NCBI GenBank assembly: GCA_963664605.1
Contig: OY761536.1
Coordinates: 2,666,001-2,730,000 of the forward strand
DNA length: 64,000 nucleotides
Direction: 5' to 3'
DNA from: JAHOYW01 sp963664605
Lineage (GTDB): Bacteria > Verrucomicrobiota > Lentisphaeria > Victivallales > Victivallaceae
Part shown: in pieces, positions 25,170 through 32,707 of the stretch
Layout: each line of letters opens with the position of its first letter
How positions within the stretch are numbered: position 1 is the first letter of the stretch
The notes under the pieces: model-generated
Seen by the model: the letters and a program-made list of their open reading frames with translations, nothing else
Told to the model about the DNA's origin: nothing
The model's database searches: none
Made by a program: the position numbers and the translations under genes

Positions 25170-26237
25170 ATGGCTAAATACAAAGTTATGGTAGTTGGAA
25201 TGGGTAAACGCGGCAAACATCACGCCGCCGCTTTCCATGCCAATGAAAATTTTGAAGTAGTCGCCATCTGCGACATCAGCGCCGATATGCTTAACTCCGC
25301 CGCGGAAACTCTCGGACTGGATAATGTCGTCAAGGGTTCAGATGCCGCTGCCATCGCCAACCAGGTCAAACCTGACGTTTTTTGTTTCTGCACTATGCCG
25401 AAACTTCGTTACGATATGGTCAAGATCGCGGTTGACTGCGGAGCTAAATTAGTAGCTTTCGAAAAACCGATAGGCGAAAACCTCAATGAAGCGCTCAAGA
25501 CCAAAGCCCTTATTGAAGAATCAGGTATCAAAGCTGTTGTCAGCCATCAGCACCGTTACGGTAAACATTACCAGAAAGTCAAAGAACTGGCGTCTTCTGG
25601 AATTCTCGGACGTATTGAAATGATTTCCGCAACTGCCACCGGCTGGATGACTCACATGATGAGTCACATGATTGATTACATGAGCTGGTACAATGACTAC
25701 AATGATGTTACCTGGGTCATGGGACAGGCTGCCGGTAAGGGCAAAGAAAAAGATAACCACCCCTCCCCTGACTACATCGGCGGATTTATTCAGTATGCCA
25801 ACGGCGTACGTGGTTATGTAGAATGCGGAGCCGGAGCTCCCGATCAGCCGGATGTGGAAAAATGGTGGGGCAAAAACCGTATTTGCGTTCAGGGGACTGA
25901 AGGTTTCGCGGAAGTCCTGACCAATGGCGGCTGGCGCGCGGTTACTAAAGACGGTGTTCAAAGCGGTGACGGCGCAATGAATTATGATCTGGATATGCCT
26001 CCTTATATTCAGGATATAGCTGACTGGCTCAATGACGGCAAAGTTCATGAGTGCTGTTTCGCCAACGCTTATGCCGGGTTCGAAGCAATGATGGGTATTG
26101 TGCGTTCAGCGGCAGAAGGCGGACAGGTCGCTATGCCGATGCAGGCAGGGCCGGATGAACTTCAAGAGCTTTTCGCAACATTATCGGATGCTCCGGTAAT
26201 CGCGAATCCTGTTAACGTCGAAGAATTTCTCGGATAA
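25170..26237 (+). CDS. Gfo/Idh/MocA-family oxidoreductase
   Basis: A 355-residue protein. The Rossmann loop is VMVVGMGKRGKHHAAAF, the acidic end of beta-2 is VAICDIS, and the catalytic Lys lies in LVAFEKPIGENL. The C-terminal alpha/beta domain carries SHQHRYGKHYQK and the His-containing THMMSHMIDYM. These enzymes oxidise or reduce a sugar hydroxyl/keto group with NAD(P). The codon use is as biased as in the DegT gene, so both are likely highly expressed and functionally linked despite the terminator between them. The substrate is not visible from sequence. Confidence 0.88.
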   Translation: MAKYKVMVVGMGKRGKHHAAAFHANENFEVVAICDISADMLNSAAETLGLDNVVKGSDAAAIANQVKPDVFCFCTMPKLRYDMVKIAVDCGAKLVAFEKPIGENLNEALKTKALIEESGIKAVVSHQHRYGKHYQKVKELASSGILGRIEMISATATGWMTHMMSHMIDYMSWYNDYNDVTWVMGQAAGKGKEKDNHPSPDYIGGFIQYANGVRGYVECGAGAPDQPDVEKWWGKNRICVQGTEGFAEVLTNGGWRAVTKDGVQSGDGAMNYDLDMPPYIQDIADWLNDGKVHECCFANAYAGFEAMMGIVRSAAEGGQVAMPMQAGPDELQELFATLSDAPVIANPVNVEEFLG

Positions 26238-26250
26238 AAACATTCCGCTT

Positions 26251-26286
26251 AGTCCGGCCTCTCCAACAGGCCGGACTATTTTTTTA
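26251..26286 (+). terminator. Rho-independent terminator after the Gfo/Idh gene
   Basis: Stem AGTCCGGCCT / AGGCCGGACT (26251-26260 and 26268-26277), 7-nt loop, then A and a run of seven or more T. It lies 14 nt after the stop codon. Confidence 0.93.
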
Positions 26287-26296
26287 GTTATCAGAG

Positions 26297-26348
26297 GAGT
26301 CCGACATGTCCGAAGAGCAGGACTCTTTTGTTTTTTTTATTAATATTT
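26297..26348 (+). terminator. Second hairpin with T-runs
   Basis: Arms GAGTCC (26297-26302) and GGACTC (26330-26335) enclose a loop that contains GACATGTC, itself a small palindrome. A T-rich tail of 13 bases (one G interrupting) follows. It may be a back-up terminator insulating rnpB, whose promoter begins directly afterwards. Confidence 0.6.
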
Positions 26349-26350
26349 CC

Positions 26351-26378
26351 TTGATTAAATTATCCTTCGCATTATATT
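26351..26378 (+). promoter_or_regulatory. Probable rnpB promoter
   Basis: TTGATT (26351-26356) and TATATT (26373-26378) are spaced 16 nt and place a start near 26385, where the RNase P RNA 5' end is expected. Confidence 0.7.
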
Positions 26379-26384
26379 AAAAGT

Positions 26385-26732
26385 TCACGCGATAGTAGTA
26401 GGCAGTCGCCGGTTTTAATTAACCGGAGGAAAGTCCGGACTACATAGAGCAGGGATTCCTTTTGTTAAAGAAGGATACTGCGGACGATATTCCGCAGGAA
26501 GGCTAGTGCAGCAGAAAATATACCGCCTGAATAAGGTAAGGGTGAAATGGTGAGGTAAGAGCTCACCGGACGCTTAGCGAAAGCGGCGCCGCATGGTAAA
26601 CCCATCCTGTTGCAAGACCAAATAGGGAATGAGCTGTTGCTCGCAGCGTTTGAGTTCCGGGTACTGGTCGCTTAGACAGATGATTGCCGCCTTGAAAAAG
26701 GTACAGGATCCGGCTTATTCTGCTATCGTGTT
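26385..26732 (+). ncRNA. rnpB: RNase P RNA, bacterial class A
   Basis: This is the catalytic RNA that trims tRNA 5' leaders. The conserved 5' core GAGGAAAGTCCGGACT (26426-26441) and the 3' core ACAGGATCCGGCTTA (26703-26717) are both present, about 275 nt apart, as in type A molecules. The ends pair: CACG..GATAG near 26386 with GCTATCGTG at 26722-26730 (helix P1). The internal ACTGCGGACGATATTCCGCAG and GGTAAGGGTGAAATGGTGAGGTAAGAGCTCACC segments fit the specificity-domain and J11/12 region. The exact ends are approximate. No protein-coding gene overlaps. Confidence 0.95.
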
Positions 26733-26767
26733 TTGTTTGATGGAATTTAATTAAAATTCAGAGAAAA

Positions 26768-27292
26768 ATGATGGATGCGGCAAAATTAGAGAAAGCGTTA
26801 AGGCGAATACCAGATTTTCCTAAGGAAGGAATAGTTTATATTGATATAACTCCAATCCTGCAGAATGCCGAGTTGTTTCAATTGACGATTGATTTACTGG
26901 CGGAAAGCCATATTGACTCTCCTCCTGACTACATTGCTGCTATCGACGCCCGCGGCTTCATCTTTGGCGGTGCTCTGGCAACAAAACTTGGTTGCGGATT
27001 TGTACCAATCAGAAAAAAAGGTAAATTGCCTTATAAAACATTTACTGAAGAATATGATTTGGAATATGGTTCAGCGGAAATCGAAGTTCATATTGATGCA
27101 GTACCAGCTGGCGCAAAGGTTTTATTAGTAGACGATTTACTGGCTACCGGTGGAACCACCGCGGCAGCAGTAAAATTACTGGAAAAGCTCAAAGCGCAAA
27201 TTATCGGGATTGAATTTATTATTGAGCTGGAATTCTTAAACGGGCGTGAAAAGCTTGACTATCCGGTAAATTCAATTATTTTAGAGAAGTAA
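26768..27292 (+). CDS. apt: Adenine phosphoribosyltransferase
   Basis: A 174-residue protein of standard Apt length. It salvages adenine with PRPP to AMP. Seen: the N-terminal RRIPDFPKEGIVYIDITPIL, IAAIDARGFIFGGALA, FVPIRKKGKLPYKT, the Tyr-Glu segment LEYGSAEIEVH, and the PRPP loop VLLVDDLLATGGTTAAAVKLL. Two start codons lie in tandem (26768 and 26771); the first is taken. It follows rnpB directly and is 20 nt upstream of the phosphodiesterase gene, with which it probably forms an operon. Confidence 0.96.
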   Translation: MMDAAKLEKALRRIPDFPKEGIVYIDITPILQNAELFQLTIDLLAESHIDSPPDYIAAIDARGFIFGGALATKLGCGFVPIRKKGKLPYKTFTEEYDLEYGSAEIEVHIDAVPAGAKVLLVDDLLATGGTTAAAVKLLEKLKAQIIGIEFIIELEFLNGREKLDYPVNSIILEK

Positions 27293-27312
27293 TTAAAGGA
27301 CTTTGATTTTAG

Positions 27313-28128
27313 ATGGCAAAATATGCGATTTTGAGTGACATACACGCGAATACTGATGCATTTGGCGAGGTACTGGAAAAATGCAAAGAGGAAAGTGTTG
27401 ATAAATATATATGTCTCGGGGATATAGTGGGTTATAATGCGGAGCCCAGTGAATGTATTGCCATGCTTCAAGATCTCAAGCCGGTTGCTGTAGTCAAAGG
27501 AAATCATGACGAATACGCATCTAATAATGACGGCTCTCTCGAAGGTTTTAACCCACATGCTAAAAAAGCCGTATTATGGACCAAGGAACAACTTTCAGAA
27601 GCTGAACTGAACTGGTTGTCCAACCTTCCCTATCGCGCAACGGTTCAAGGAACCAATATGACTATCGTTCATGCGACCTTGGATTCCCCTGATAACTGGG
27701 GATATATTTTTGACGCTCATCACGCAACTGACAATTTTGCTTATCAATTTACCCAGCTTTGTTTCTGCGGGCATTCTCACGTACCTATTGCTTTCTGTAA
27801 AAAACCAATATCTTCAATGACTGAAAATCCTATTGATGAAATACCAGGTTGGGCGTATGATCCCGAAGAAGGCGTATTTCCGCAAAATGTAGACGAGGCG
27901 GACAGCTTGACTGTTTCAGTCCAAACCGGATTTAAATATTTATTCAATGTCGGCAGTATCGGGCAACCACGCAACCGTGACCCGCGCGCTTCATTCTCTA
28001 TTTATGATTCAGAGGAAAGAACCGTAACCAGATACCGCATTCCTTACGATATTGCGTCGGCACAAAGAAAGATTTTAGCAGCCGGTTTGCCGGAAAGACT
28101 AGCTTTACGTCTGGAAACAGGAAACTAA
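27313..28128 (+). CDS. Metallophosphoesterase (calcineurin-like, YfcE-type)
   Basis: A 271-residue protein. Metal-binding motifs appear in order: ILSDIHANTDAF (D-x-H), CLGDIVGYNAEP (GD-x-x-G), VVKGNHDEYA (GNHD), IVHATLDSP (first single His) and CFCGHSHVPI (GH-x-H). A conserved FNVGSIGQPRNRDPRASF block follows, as in the YfcE-like group acting on phosphodiesters. Physiological substrate unknown. It is 20 nt after apt and 44 nt before the GT9 gene start. Confidence 0.88.
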   Translation: MAKYAILSDIHANTDAFGEVLEKCKEESVDKYICLGDIVGYNAEPSECIAMLQDLKPVAVVKGNHDEYASNNDGSLEGFNPHAKKAVLWTKEQLSEAELNWLSNLPYRATVQGTNMTIVHATLDSPDNWGYIFDAHHATDNFAYQFTQLCFCGHSHVPIAFCKKPISSMTENPIDEIPGWAYDPEEGVFPQNVDEADSLTVSVQTGFKYLFNVGSIGQPRNRDPRASFSIYDSEERTVTRYRIPYDIASAQRKILAAGLPERLALRLETGN

Positions 28129-28172
28129 TTCCACCGTCTGCTGTATTGATATTCTATATCAAAGAAATAACT

Positions 28173-29255
28173 ATGACTGGTCTTAAAAATAAAGATATAA
28201 ACAAAATATTAATTATAAAACCCAGCAGTCTGGGAGATATTTTTCATTCTTTCGCAGCAATACCGCTTCTGCAAAAAGCTTTTCCAAATGCAACATTCGA
28301 TTGGTTTGTGCGTCCCGAATTTAAAGACGCAATAGCCTACTGTCCGGTAAAGATCAACAGAATAATTGATTTTCCCCGCACCAAACTATCTAAAATCAAA
28401 ACATTTTCAAAAACGTTCATTCAGGTAAGGAATGATCTGCGCAGAGAAAAATATGATCTGATTATTGATTTCCAGGGGCTTATGCGAAGCGCTATTTTTA
28501 CCTCACTCAGCCGTTCTGCTGAAACTGTTGGTTTTGCAAACCCTAAAGAATCACTGGCAACCCTGGCTTATACTCATAAAGTGAATATTCCAGAAAACTG
28601 TGTTCATGCGGTTGACCGTTACATCGCCTTGTCAGAAGCTGTAACCGGCTTGAAAGCATCAAAACAAATACCGGGTCTGCCGCAAGTCGATAGATTTAAG
28701 GAATCACTTGAAAGAATTCTCAAGAAATATAATATCAGCCATGACGACAAATTAATGGGAATAGTACCAGGAGCCAGGTGGGAAAGTAAATGCTGGCCCC
28801 CTGATTTTTTTGCTGAAACTGCCGGAAAATTTCTCAAGAAACATCCTGACTACAAAATACTTATTATCGGTTCTCCGGATGACCGCAATGCAGCCGGAGA
28901 GATTATTGCCAAAGCTTCAAATGAAAACATTATTTCTATTGCCGGGGATACCTGCATCGGGGAAATGGTTGAAGCAATACGCCGCTGCCATTTCCTGATA
29001 AGCAATGACAGCGGGCCGATTCATATTGCCGCCGCGCTGCATAAAACCGTATTTGCCCTGTTCGGCCCCACTGATCCCGCTAAAACCGGGCCGTATGGAG
29101 ATTTTCATTATATTTTCCAGCAGGATATGGATTGTATAAAATGCTTAAAAAGAACCTGTCCAATAAATTCATATAGTTGTCATGACCTTGACATTTCAGG
29201 ACTTTTAAGTAAATTAAATAACTATTTAAAAAACGGAGAGCACCATGAAAATTAA
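28173..29255 (+). CDS. Glycosyltransferase family 9 (heptosyltransferase-like)
   Basis: The ATG at 28173 gives 360 residues; the frame extends to a TTG at 28146, but the added residues are not conserved in character. The N-terminal ILIIKPSSLGDIFHSFAAIP loop, YDLIIDFQGLMRSA, the ADP-heptose-binding GIVPGARWESKCWPP, and SNDSGPIHIAAALHKTVFALFGPTDPAKTGPYG mark a WaaC/WaaF-type GT-B enzyme that adds heptose to lipid A-core. This supports an outer membrane with LPS. A Cys-rich tail (CIKCLKRTCP, then CHDLDIS) resembles that of some heptosyltransferases. The stop overlaps the next start by 11 nt. Confidence 0.88.
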   Translation: MTGLKNKDINKILIIKPSSLGDIFHSFAAIPLLQKAFPNATFDWFVRPEFKDAIAYCPVKINRIIDFPRTKLSKIKTFSKTFIQVRNDLRREKYDLIIDFQGLMRSAIFTSLSRSAETVGFANPKESLATLAYTHKVNIPENCVHAVDRYIALSEAVTGLKASKQIPGLPQVDRFKESLERILKKYNISHDDKLMGIVPGARWESKCWPPDFFAETAGKFLKKHPDYKILIIGSPDDRNAAGEIIAKASNENIISIAGDTCIGEMVEAIRRCHFLISNDSGPIHIAAALHKTVFALFGPTDPAKTGPYGDFHYIFQQDMDCIKCLKRTCPINSYSCHDLDISGLLSKLNNYLKNGEHHEN

Positions 29256-30093
29256 ACTGAAAATATTTTTGTTTCTTGCCTTGTTAATATCAATATCCTC
29301 TCTGTGCAGCGCCCAGATGGTGATAACATTAAAAATGAACCGTTCAAATTATCTTCAGTATGAAAGGATATATGCGAAAGTAGATATCCGTAACAACAGC
29401 GGACATGCCATAGTTTTTGGTGACAATAAAAAGCTTCACGGAAAATTGTTATTCAAAATAATGGATATGCAAAATATTGAAGCGGAAGCAATCCCTAATA
29501 CTTCATATCCAATGGCAGGAGTCATAATCCCTGCCGGAGAACATAAGGAATTCATTGTCCAGGTAAGTGATTTTTACAACTTAAAAAGATGCGGGACATA
29601 TCGTATATACGCTTATGTTGAACACAATATGTTTGAAGATGCATACAGGTCACGCGAAACCAGTTTTGAAATAAACAAAGGTTTTGTTATGTGGCAAAGA
29701 GTTGTCGGCGTACCTGATTTTATGCAGACCGGGAAGAAAGGGAAAGTTAAAAACCGTACATATAAACAAGTTCGTCTGCTGCAGGGTAGTGATAAAGGCA
29801 ATTATCTGGTCGTTGAAGATAAAAAACGCGTATATAATGTATTGTTCCTGGGAAATTCTCTTGGGGAAGAAAAAATCACACATGAAGTTGACAACTTCAG
29901 CAACTTGCATATTATGGTTCCAATATCACCTAAAATATTTGTTCATATAATCATTGATGTTAACGGCAAAGTGGATGAAGAAAGCGTTTATAAACGCACC
30001 CGTACCATACCGGCAATGGTCAGAAATCCGGAAACCGGCAAAATATATATAACCGGCGGAGCTCCCGCGAAAAAGAAAAGAGATTATAAATAG
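29245..30093 (+). CDS. Secreted protein with an immunoglobulin-like domain
   Basis: A 282-residue protein with a signal peptide (hydrophobic 6-20, probable cleavage after CSAQ). Residues about 24-130 look like a bacterial Ig/cadherin-like beta-sandwich (LKMNRSNYLQYERIYAKVDIRNNSGHAIVF, then EHKEFIVQVSDFYNL and GTYRIYAYVE). The second half is not recognised. Function unknown. The start is inside the end of the GT9 gene (11-nt overlap), so the two are coupled; mtnA begins 14 nt after its stop. Confidence 0.65.
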   Translation: MKIKLKIFLFLALLISISSLCSAQMVITLKMNRSNYLQYERIYAKVDIRNNSGHAIVFGDNKKLHGKLLFKIMDMQNIEAEAIPNTSYPMAGVIIPAGEHKEFIVQVSDFYNLKRCGTYRIYAYVEHNMFEDAYRSRETSFEINKGFVMWQRVVGVPDFMQTGKKGKVKNRTYKQVRLLQGSDKGNYLVVEDKKRVYNVLFLGNSLGEEKITHEVDNFSNLHIMVPISPKIFVHIIIDVNGKVDEESVYKRTRTIPAMVRNPETGKIYITGGAPAKKKRDYK

Positions 30094-30107
30094 ACGAAGG
30101 AGATATT

Positions 30108-31184
30108 ATGCTCGATCCTGTAAGCTGGCAAAGTGACAATGGAAAGATAGTCAGGTGCTACAGCCATGAACTTGATAATCAAGGTGGAAAACTGCGTCTT
30201 ATTGACCAGACGCTTCTGCCGGAACAGCTTGTATATGTCGAACTTGATGATACTGAAGATATCTTTGACGCAATCAAACGCCTGGTTGTTCGCGGAGCTC
30301 CTGCAATAGGCTGTGCCGCCGCGCTGGGATTAGCCGCTATTGTCCGAAAAGTTGAATTTTGCGCTTCAAAGGAGCTTATCAGCTTTGCGCAGAAAAACGC
30401 TGACCGTCTGGCGGAATCCCGCCCTACTGCCGTAAACTTGTTCTGGGCGCTTAAGCTTTGCATGAATGAAATCAAGGAAAACACTCTTGCCACTCCTGAT
30501 GAACTAAAAAATATTTTATTGAAAACCGCTTTAGGCATCCTTGAAGAAGATATTCAAATGTGTCGTTCAATCGGTATGCACGGTAAAGCTCTGCTCAGGG
30601 ATGGAATGGGAATCCTGACACATTGCAACGCCGGAGCTTTGGCTACAGGGGATTATGGAACCGCGCTTTCTCCTATGTATGTTGCCCACGAGGATGGAAT
30701 ACAGATAAAAGTTTACGCCGATGAAACCCGTCCTTTACTGCAGGGATCTCGTCTAACTGCCTGGGAACTGCATCAGGCAGGATTGGATGTTACCGCTATT
30801 TGCGACAATATGGCGGCACAGGTTATGAAAGAAGGCAAAATTGACTTGGTTATAGTAGGTTCTGACCGCATAGCCGCAAACGGTGATGCCGCCAACAAAA
30901 TCGGCACTTACGGCGTAGCGGTATTGGCAAAGTATCACAATATACCGTTTTATGTAGCCGCGCCATACTCTACTTTCGATCTGGAATTATCTCACGGAAA
31001 CAAAATTCCAATCGAACAGCGCCAAGCAGATGAGATCGCCAATGGTTTCGGCCGCCGCACCGCGCCGGAAAATATAAATTTCTACAACCCTGCTTTCGAT
31101 GTTACCCCCAATGAATTAATCACCGGGATAATTACGGAAAAAGGGATATTCCGCCCGCCATTTAAATTCAATCCGGTAAATTAA
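30108..31184 (+). CDS. mtnA: Methylthioribose-1-phosphate isomerase
   Basis: A 358-residue protein of usual MtnA length. It isomerises MTR-1-P to methylthioribulose-1-P in methionine salvage. Motifs: RLVVRGAPAIGCAAALGLA near the N-terminus, LTHCNAGALATGDYGTAL with the catalytic Cys, YADETRPLLQGSRLTAWEL, DNMAAQVMKEGKIDLV, VGSDRIAANGDAANKIGTYG with the catalytic Asp, and FYVAAPYSTFD. Ribosome site AAGGAGAT. The sequence pattern of MtnA and eIF2B-like proteins overlaps, but the Cys and Asp both being present favours the enzyme. Confidence 0.95.
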   Translation: MLDPVSWQSDNGKIVRCYSHELDNQGGKLRLIDQTLLPEQLVYVELDDTEDIFDAIKRLVVRGAPAIGCAAALGLAAIVRKVEFCASKELISFAQKNADRLAESRPTAVNLFWALKLCMNEIKENTLATPDELKNILLKTALGILEEDIQMCRSIGMHGKALLRDGMGILTHCNAGALATGDYGTALSPMYVAHEDGIQIKVYADETRPLLQGSRLTAWELHQAGLDVTAICDNMAAQVMKEGKIDLVIVGSDRIAANGDAANKIGTYGVAVLAKYHNIPFYVAAPYSTFDLELSHGNKIPIEQRQADEIANGFGRRTAPENINFYNPAFDVTPNELITGIITEKGIFRPPFKFNPVN

Positions 31185-31277
31185 ATAAACTGCTGGATAT
31201 TTCAGATTTAAATGTTGAGCTCTTGTAAAAAAATGCAGGAGAGTCTATAGTTATATGATACAATGAAATAATGCGGA

Positions 31278-31571
31278 ATGAAAATAATGCGTAAAAAGAA
31301 TATATTTTTATACTCCAGGTATATGGGGGTATTTTTTATTATAAGCAGCATAGCCCTGCTTTTAGTATTTCAGTTTTACATCATCAGGGCTGCCAACACG
31401 AAACTGCCTGATGGTAATTACACCGAACTGCATGATCTGGTCGCGTCTTGTAAAATCTATATTTATTGTATTCTGGCTATTGTATTCGCCGGCGGAATAA
31501 CTAATTTAGTTATTCCGCCTAAAAGCAAAAATAATACTGAGAAAAAAGAAGACACCGGAAACAGTAAATGA
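31278..31571 (+). CDS. Small membrane protein, two TM segments
   Basis: A 97-residue protein with hydrophobic segments at about 14-36 and 57-76 and a charged C-terminal tail. Not recognised. An alternative start lies at 31287. Its stop overlaps the trmL start (ATGA at 31568-31571), so the genes are translationally coupled. Confidence 0.6.
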   Translation: MKIMRKKNIFLYSRYMGVFFIISSIALLLVFQFYIIRAANTKLPDGNYTELHDLVASCKIYIYCILAIVFAGGITNLVIPPKSKNNTEKKEDTGNSK

Positions 31572-32035
31572 ATAGTTATAATGTAGTTTTAGTTCATCCG
31601 GAAATACCGCAGAACACCGGAAATATCGGCCGCTTGTGCGTATCTACTAATACGCGTCTGCATTTGATTGAACCGCTGGGATATTCGCTTGATGATAAAT
31701 ACATAAAACGCTCAGGGATGGACTACTGGAAGTTCCTTGATGTAACCATTTACAAAAATTGGGCAGAATTTACGGAAAAGAATCCGGATGCTGAAATGTT
31801 TTTTCTTTCCACTAAAACAGATAAAGTATTCTGGGACTGCCCCTACCCTGACAATTGCTTTCTGGTTTTCGGCAATGAAGGCAGCGGATTACCTCCTGAA
31901 TTTTATGATAAATACAAAGAACGCTTGTATACTCTGCCAATGGGGGGTAAGTTTCATCGCAGTTTAAATTTAGCTAATTCTGTCGCGGTCGCGTTGTTTG
32001 AAGGGCTTAGGCGTAACTATTTTGAAGGATCATAA
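31568..32035 (+). CDS. trmL: tRNA (cytidine/uridine-34-2'-O)-methyltransferase, TrmL/SPOUT family
   Basis: A 155-residue SPOUT (alpha/beta knot) methyltransferase of normal TrmL length. It 2'-O-methylates the wobble base of tRNA-Leu using SAM. Seen: VLVHPEIPQNTGNIGRLC at the N-terminus, LIEPLGYSLDDKYIKRSGMDYW, FLVFGNEGSGLPPEF and TLPMGGKFHRSLNLANSVAVALFE, the knot that binds SAM. It overlaps the upstream membrane-protein gene by 4 nt. Confidence 0.93.
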   Translation: MNSYNVVLVHPEIPQNTGNIGRLCVSTNTRLHLIEPLGYSLDDKYIKRSGMDYWKFLDVTIYKNWAEFTEKNPDAEMFFLSTKTDKVFWDCPYPDNCFLVFGNEGSGLPPEFYDKYKERLYTLPMGGKFHRSLNLANSVAVALFEGLRRNYFEGS

Positions 32036-32036
32036 A

Positions 32037-32303
32037 ATGGAAAATATTTTAAAAACAATTTTCCTTATATTGGGGGGAATAGTCGTCCTTGGGCTGGTCA
32101 TTCTCTTCCTGCCGGTTCTTTTACTGGCATATATATTCATGCCTAAACGTTCGACGCAAACCTGGTTCAACACCTTTGCGAAACAAGCCTACGGGCGCAG
32201 AGCCGGTGAAGCACAAGAACCGGAAACAAACAGTTACAGTAACATCCCGGCATCTGAAGATATTATCGATGTTACCGCGGACGAAGTTAAAGACAAGAAA
32301 TAA
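32037..32303 (+). CDS. Small single-pass membrane protein
   Basis: From the ATG at 32037, 1 nt after the trmL stop, the product has 88 residues (MENILKTIFL start). The first 35 residues form a long hydrophobic segment; the rest is acidic and hydrophilic, ending in VTADEVKDKK. The function is unknown. A longer in-frame reading from 31998 lies within trmL and is not preferred. Confidence 0.55.
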   Translation: MENILKTIFLILGGIVVLGLVILFLPVLLLAYIFMPKRSTQTWFNTFAKQAYGRRAGEAQEPETNSYSNIPASEDIIDVTADEVKDKK

Positions 32304-32319
32304 ATTAAGGACAAGAAAT

Positions 32320-32595
32320 ATGAAAAAATATGTTAAATTCCGGCTTGGAGGAATCGCTCTGCTTATTGTTCCTCCTCTGGTTCTGGCTGCGGAAATCGCC
32401 CGTCAATTAGCCGCCATGAACCCTCCTTCATGGGGACAGCTTAAGTTGAGATGGGCATTTATCGTTTTTTACGCTATGGCCGGAGGACTGGTTATGTTGA
32501 TCTTCGCCCGCAACATGAAAGCCCAGTATATCAAGAACGAAGAGCTTCAGAAACGTCATGACGAAAGCCTGAAAAAGAACATCGATTCTGCTTAA
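32320..32595 (+). CDS. Small membrane protein, two TM segments
   Basis: The likely start is the ATG at 32320 (16 nt after the previous stop, preceded by TTAAGGA), giving 91 residues; the open frame extends further up but into the neighbouring gene. Two hydrophobic segments (about 8-26 and 46-64) surround a short loop with PPSWGQLK. The C-terminal tail is charged. It is not recognised. It forms the last of a run of three small membrane genes around trmL. Confidence 0.55.
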   Translation: MKKYVKFRLGGIALLIVPPLVLAAEIARQLAAMNPPSWGQLKLRWAFIVFYAMAGGLVMLIFARNMKAQYIKNEELQKRHDESLKKNIDSA

Positions 32596-32707
32596 AGCTG
32601 ACATACCGATAAAATATCTTATTATACTGTATTTTTGCCTTTAAAAGCTGTTTTTTTCGGCTATATTTTAAAGGGATTGTATTTTAACATATTAACGATA
32701 CGGATTT

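Noticed and set aside
32596..32707. SAM or cobalamin riboswitch before the methyltransferase fusion
   Set aside because: The leader is short and AT-rich and has no conserved riboswitch core.
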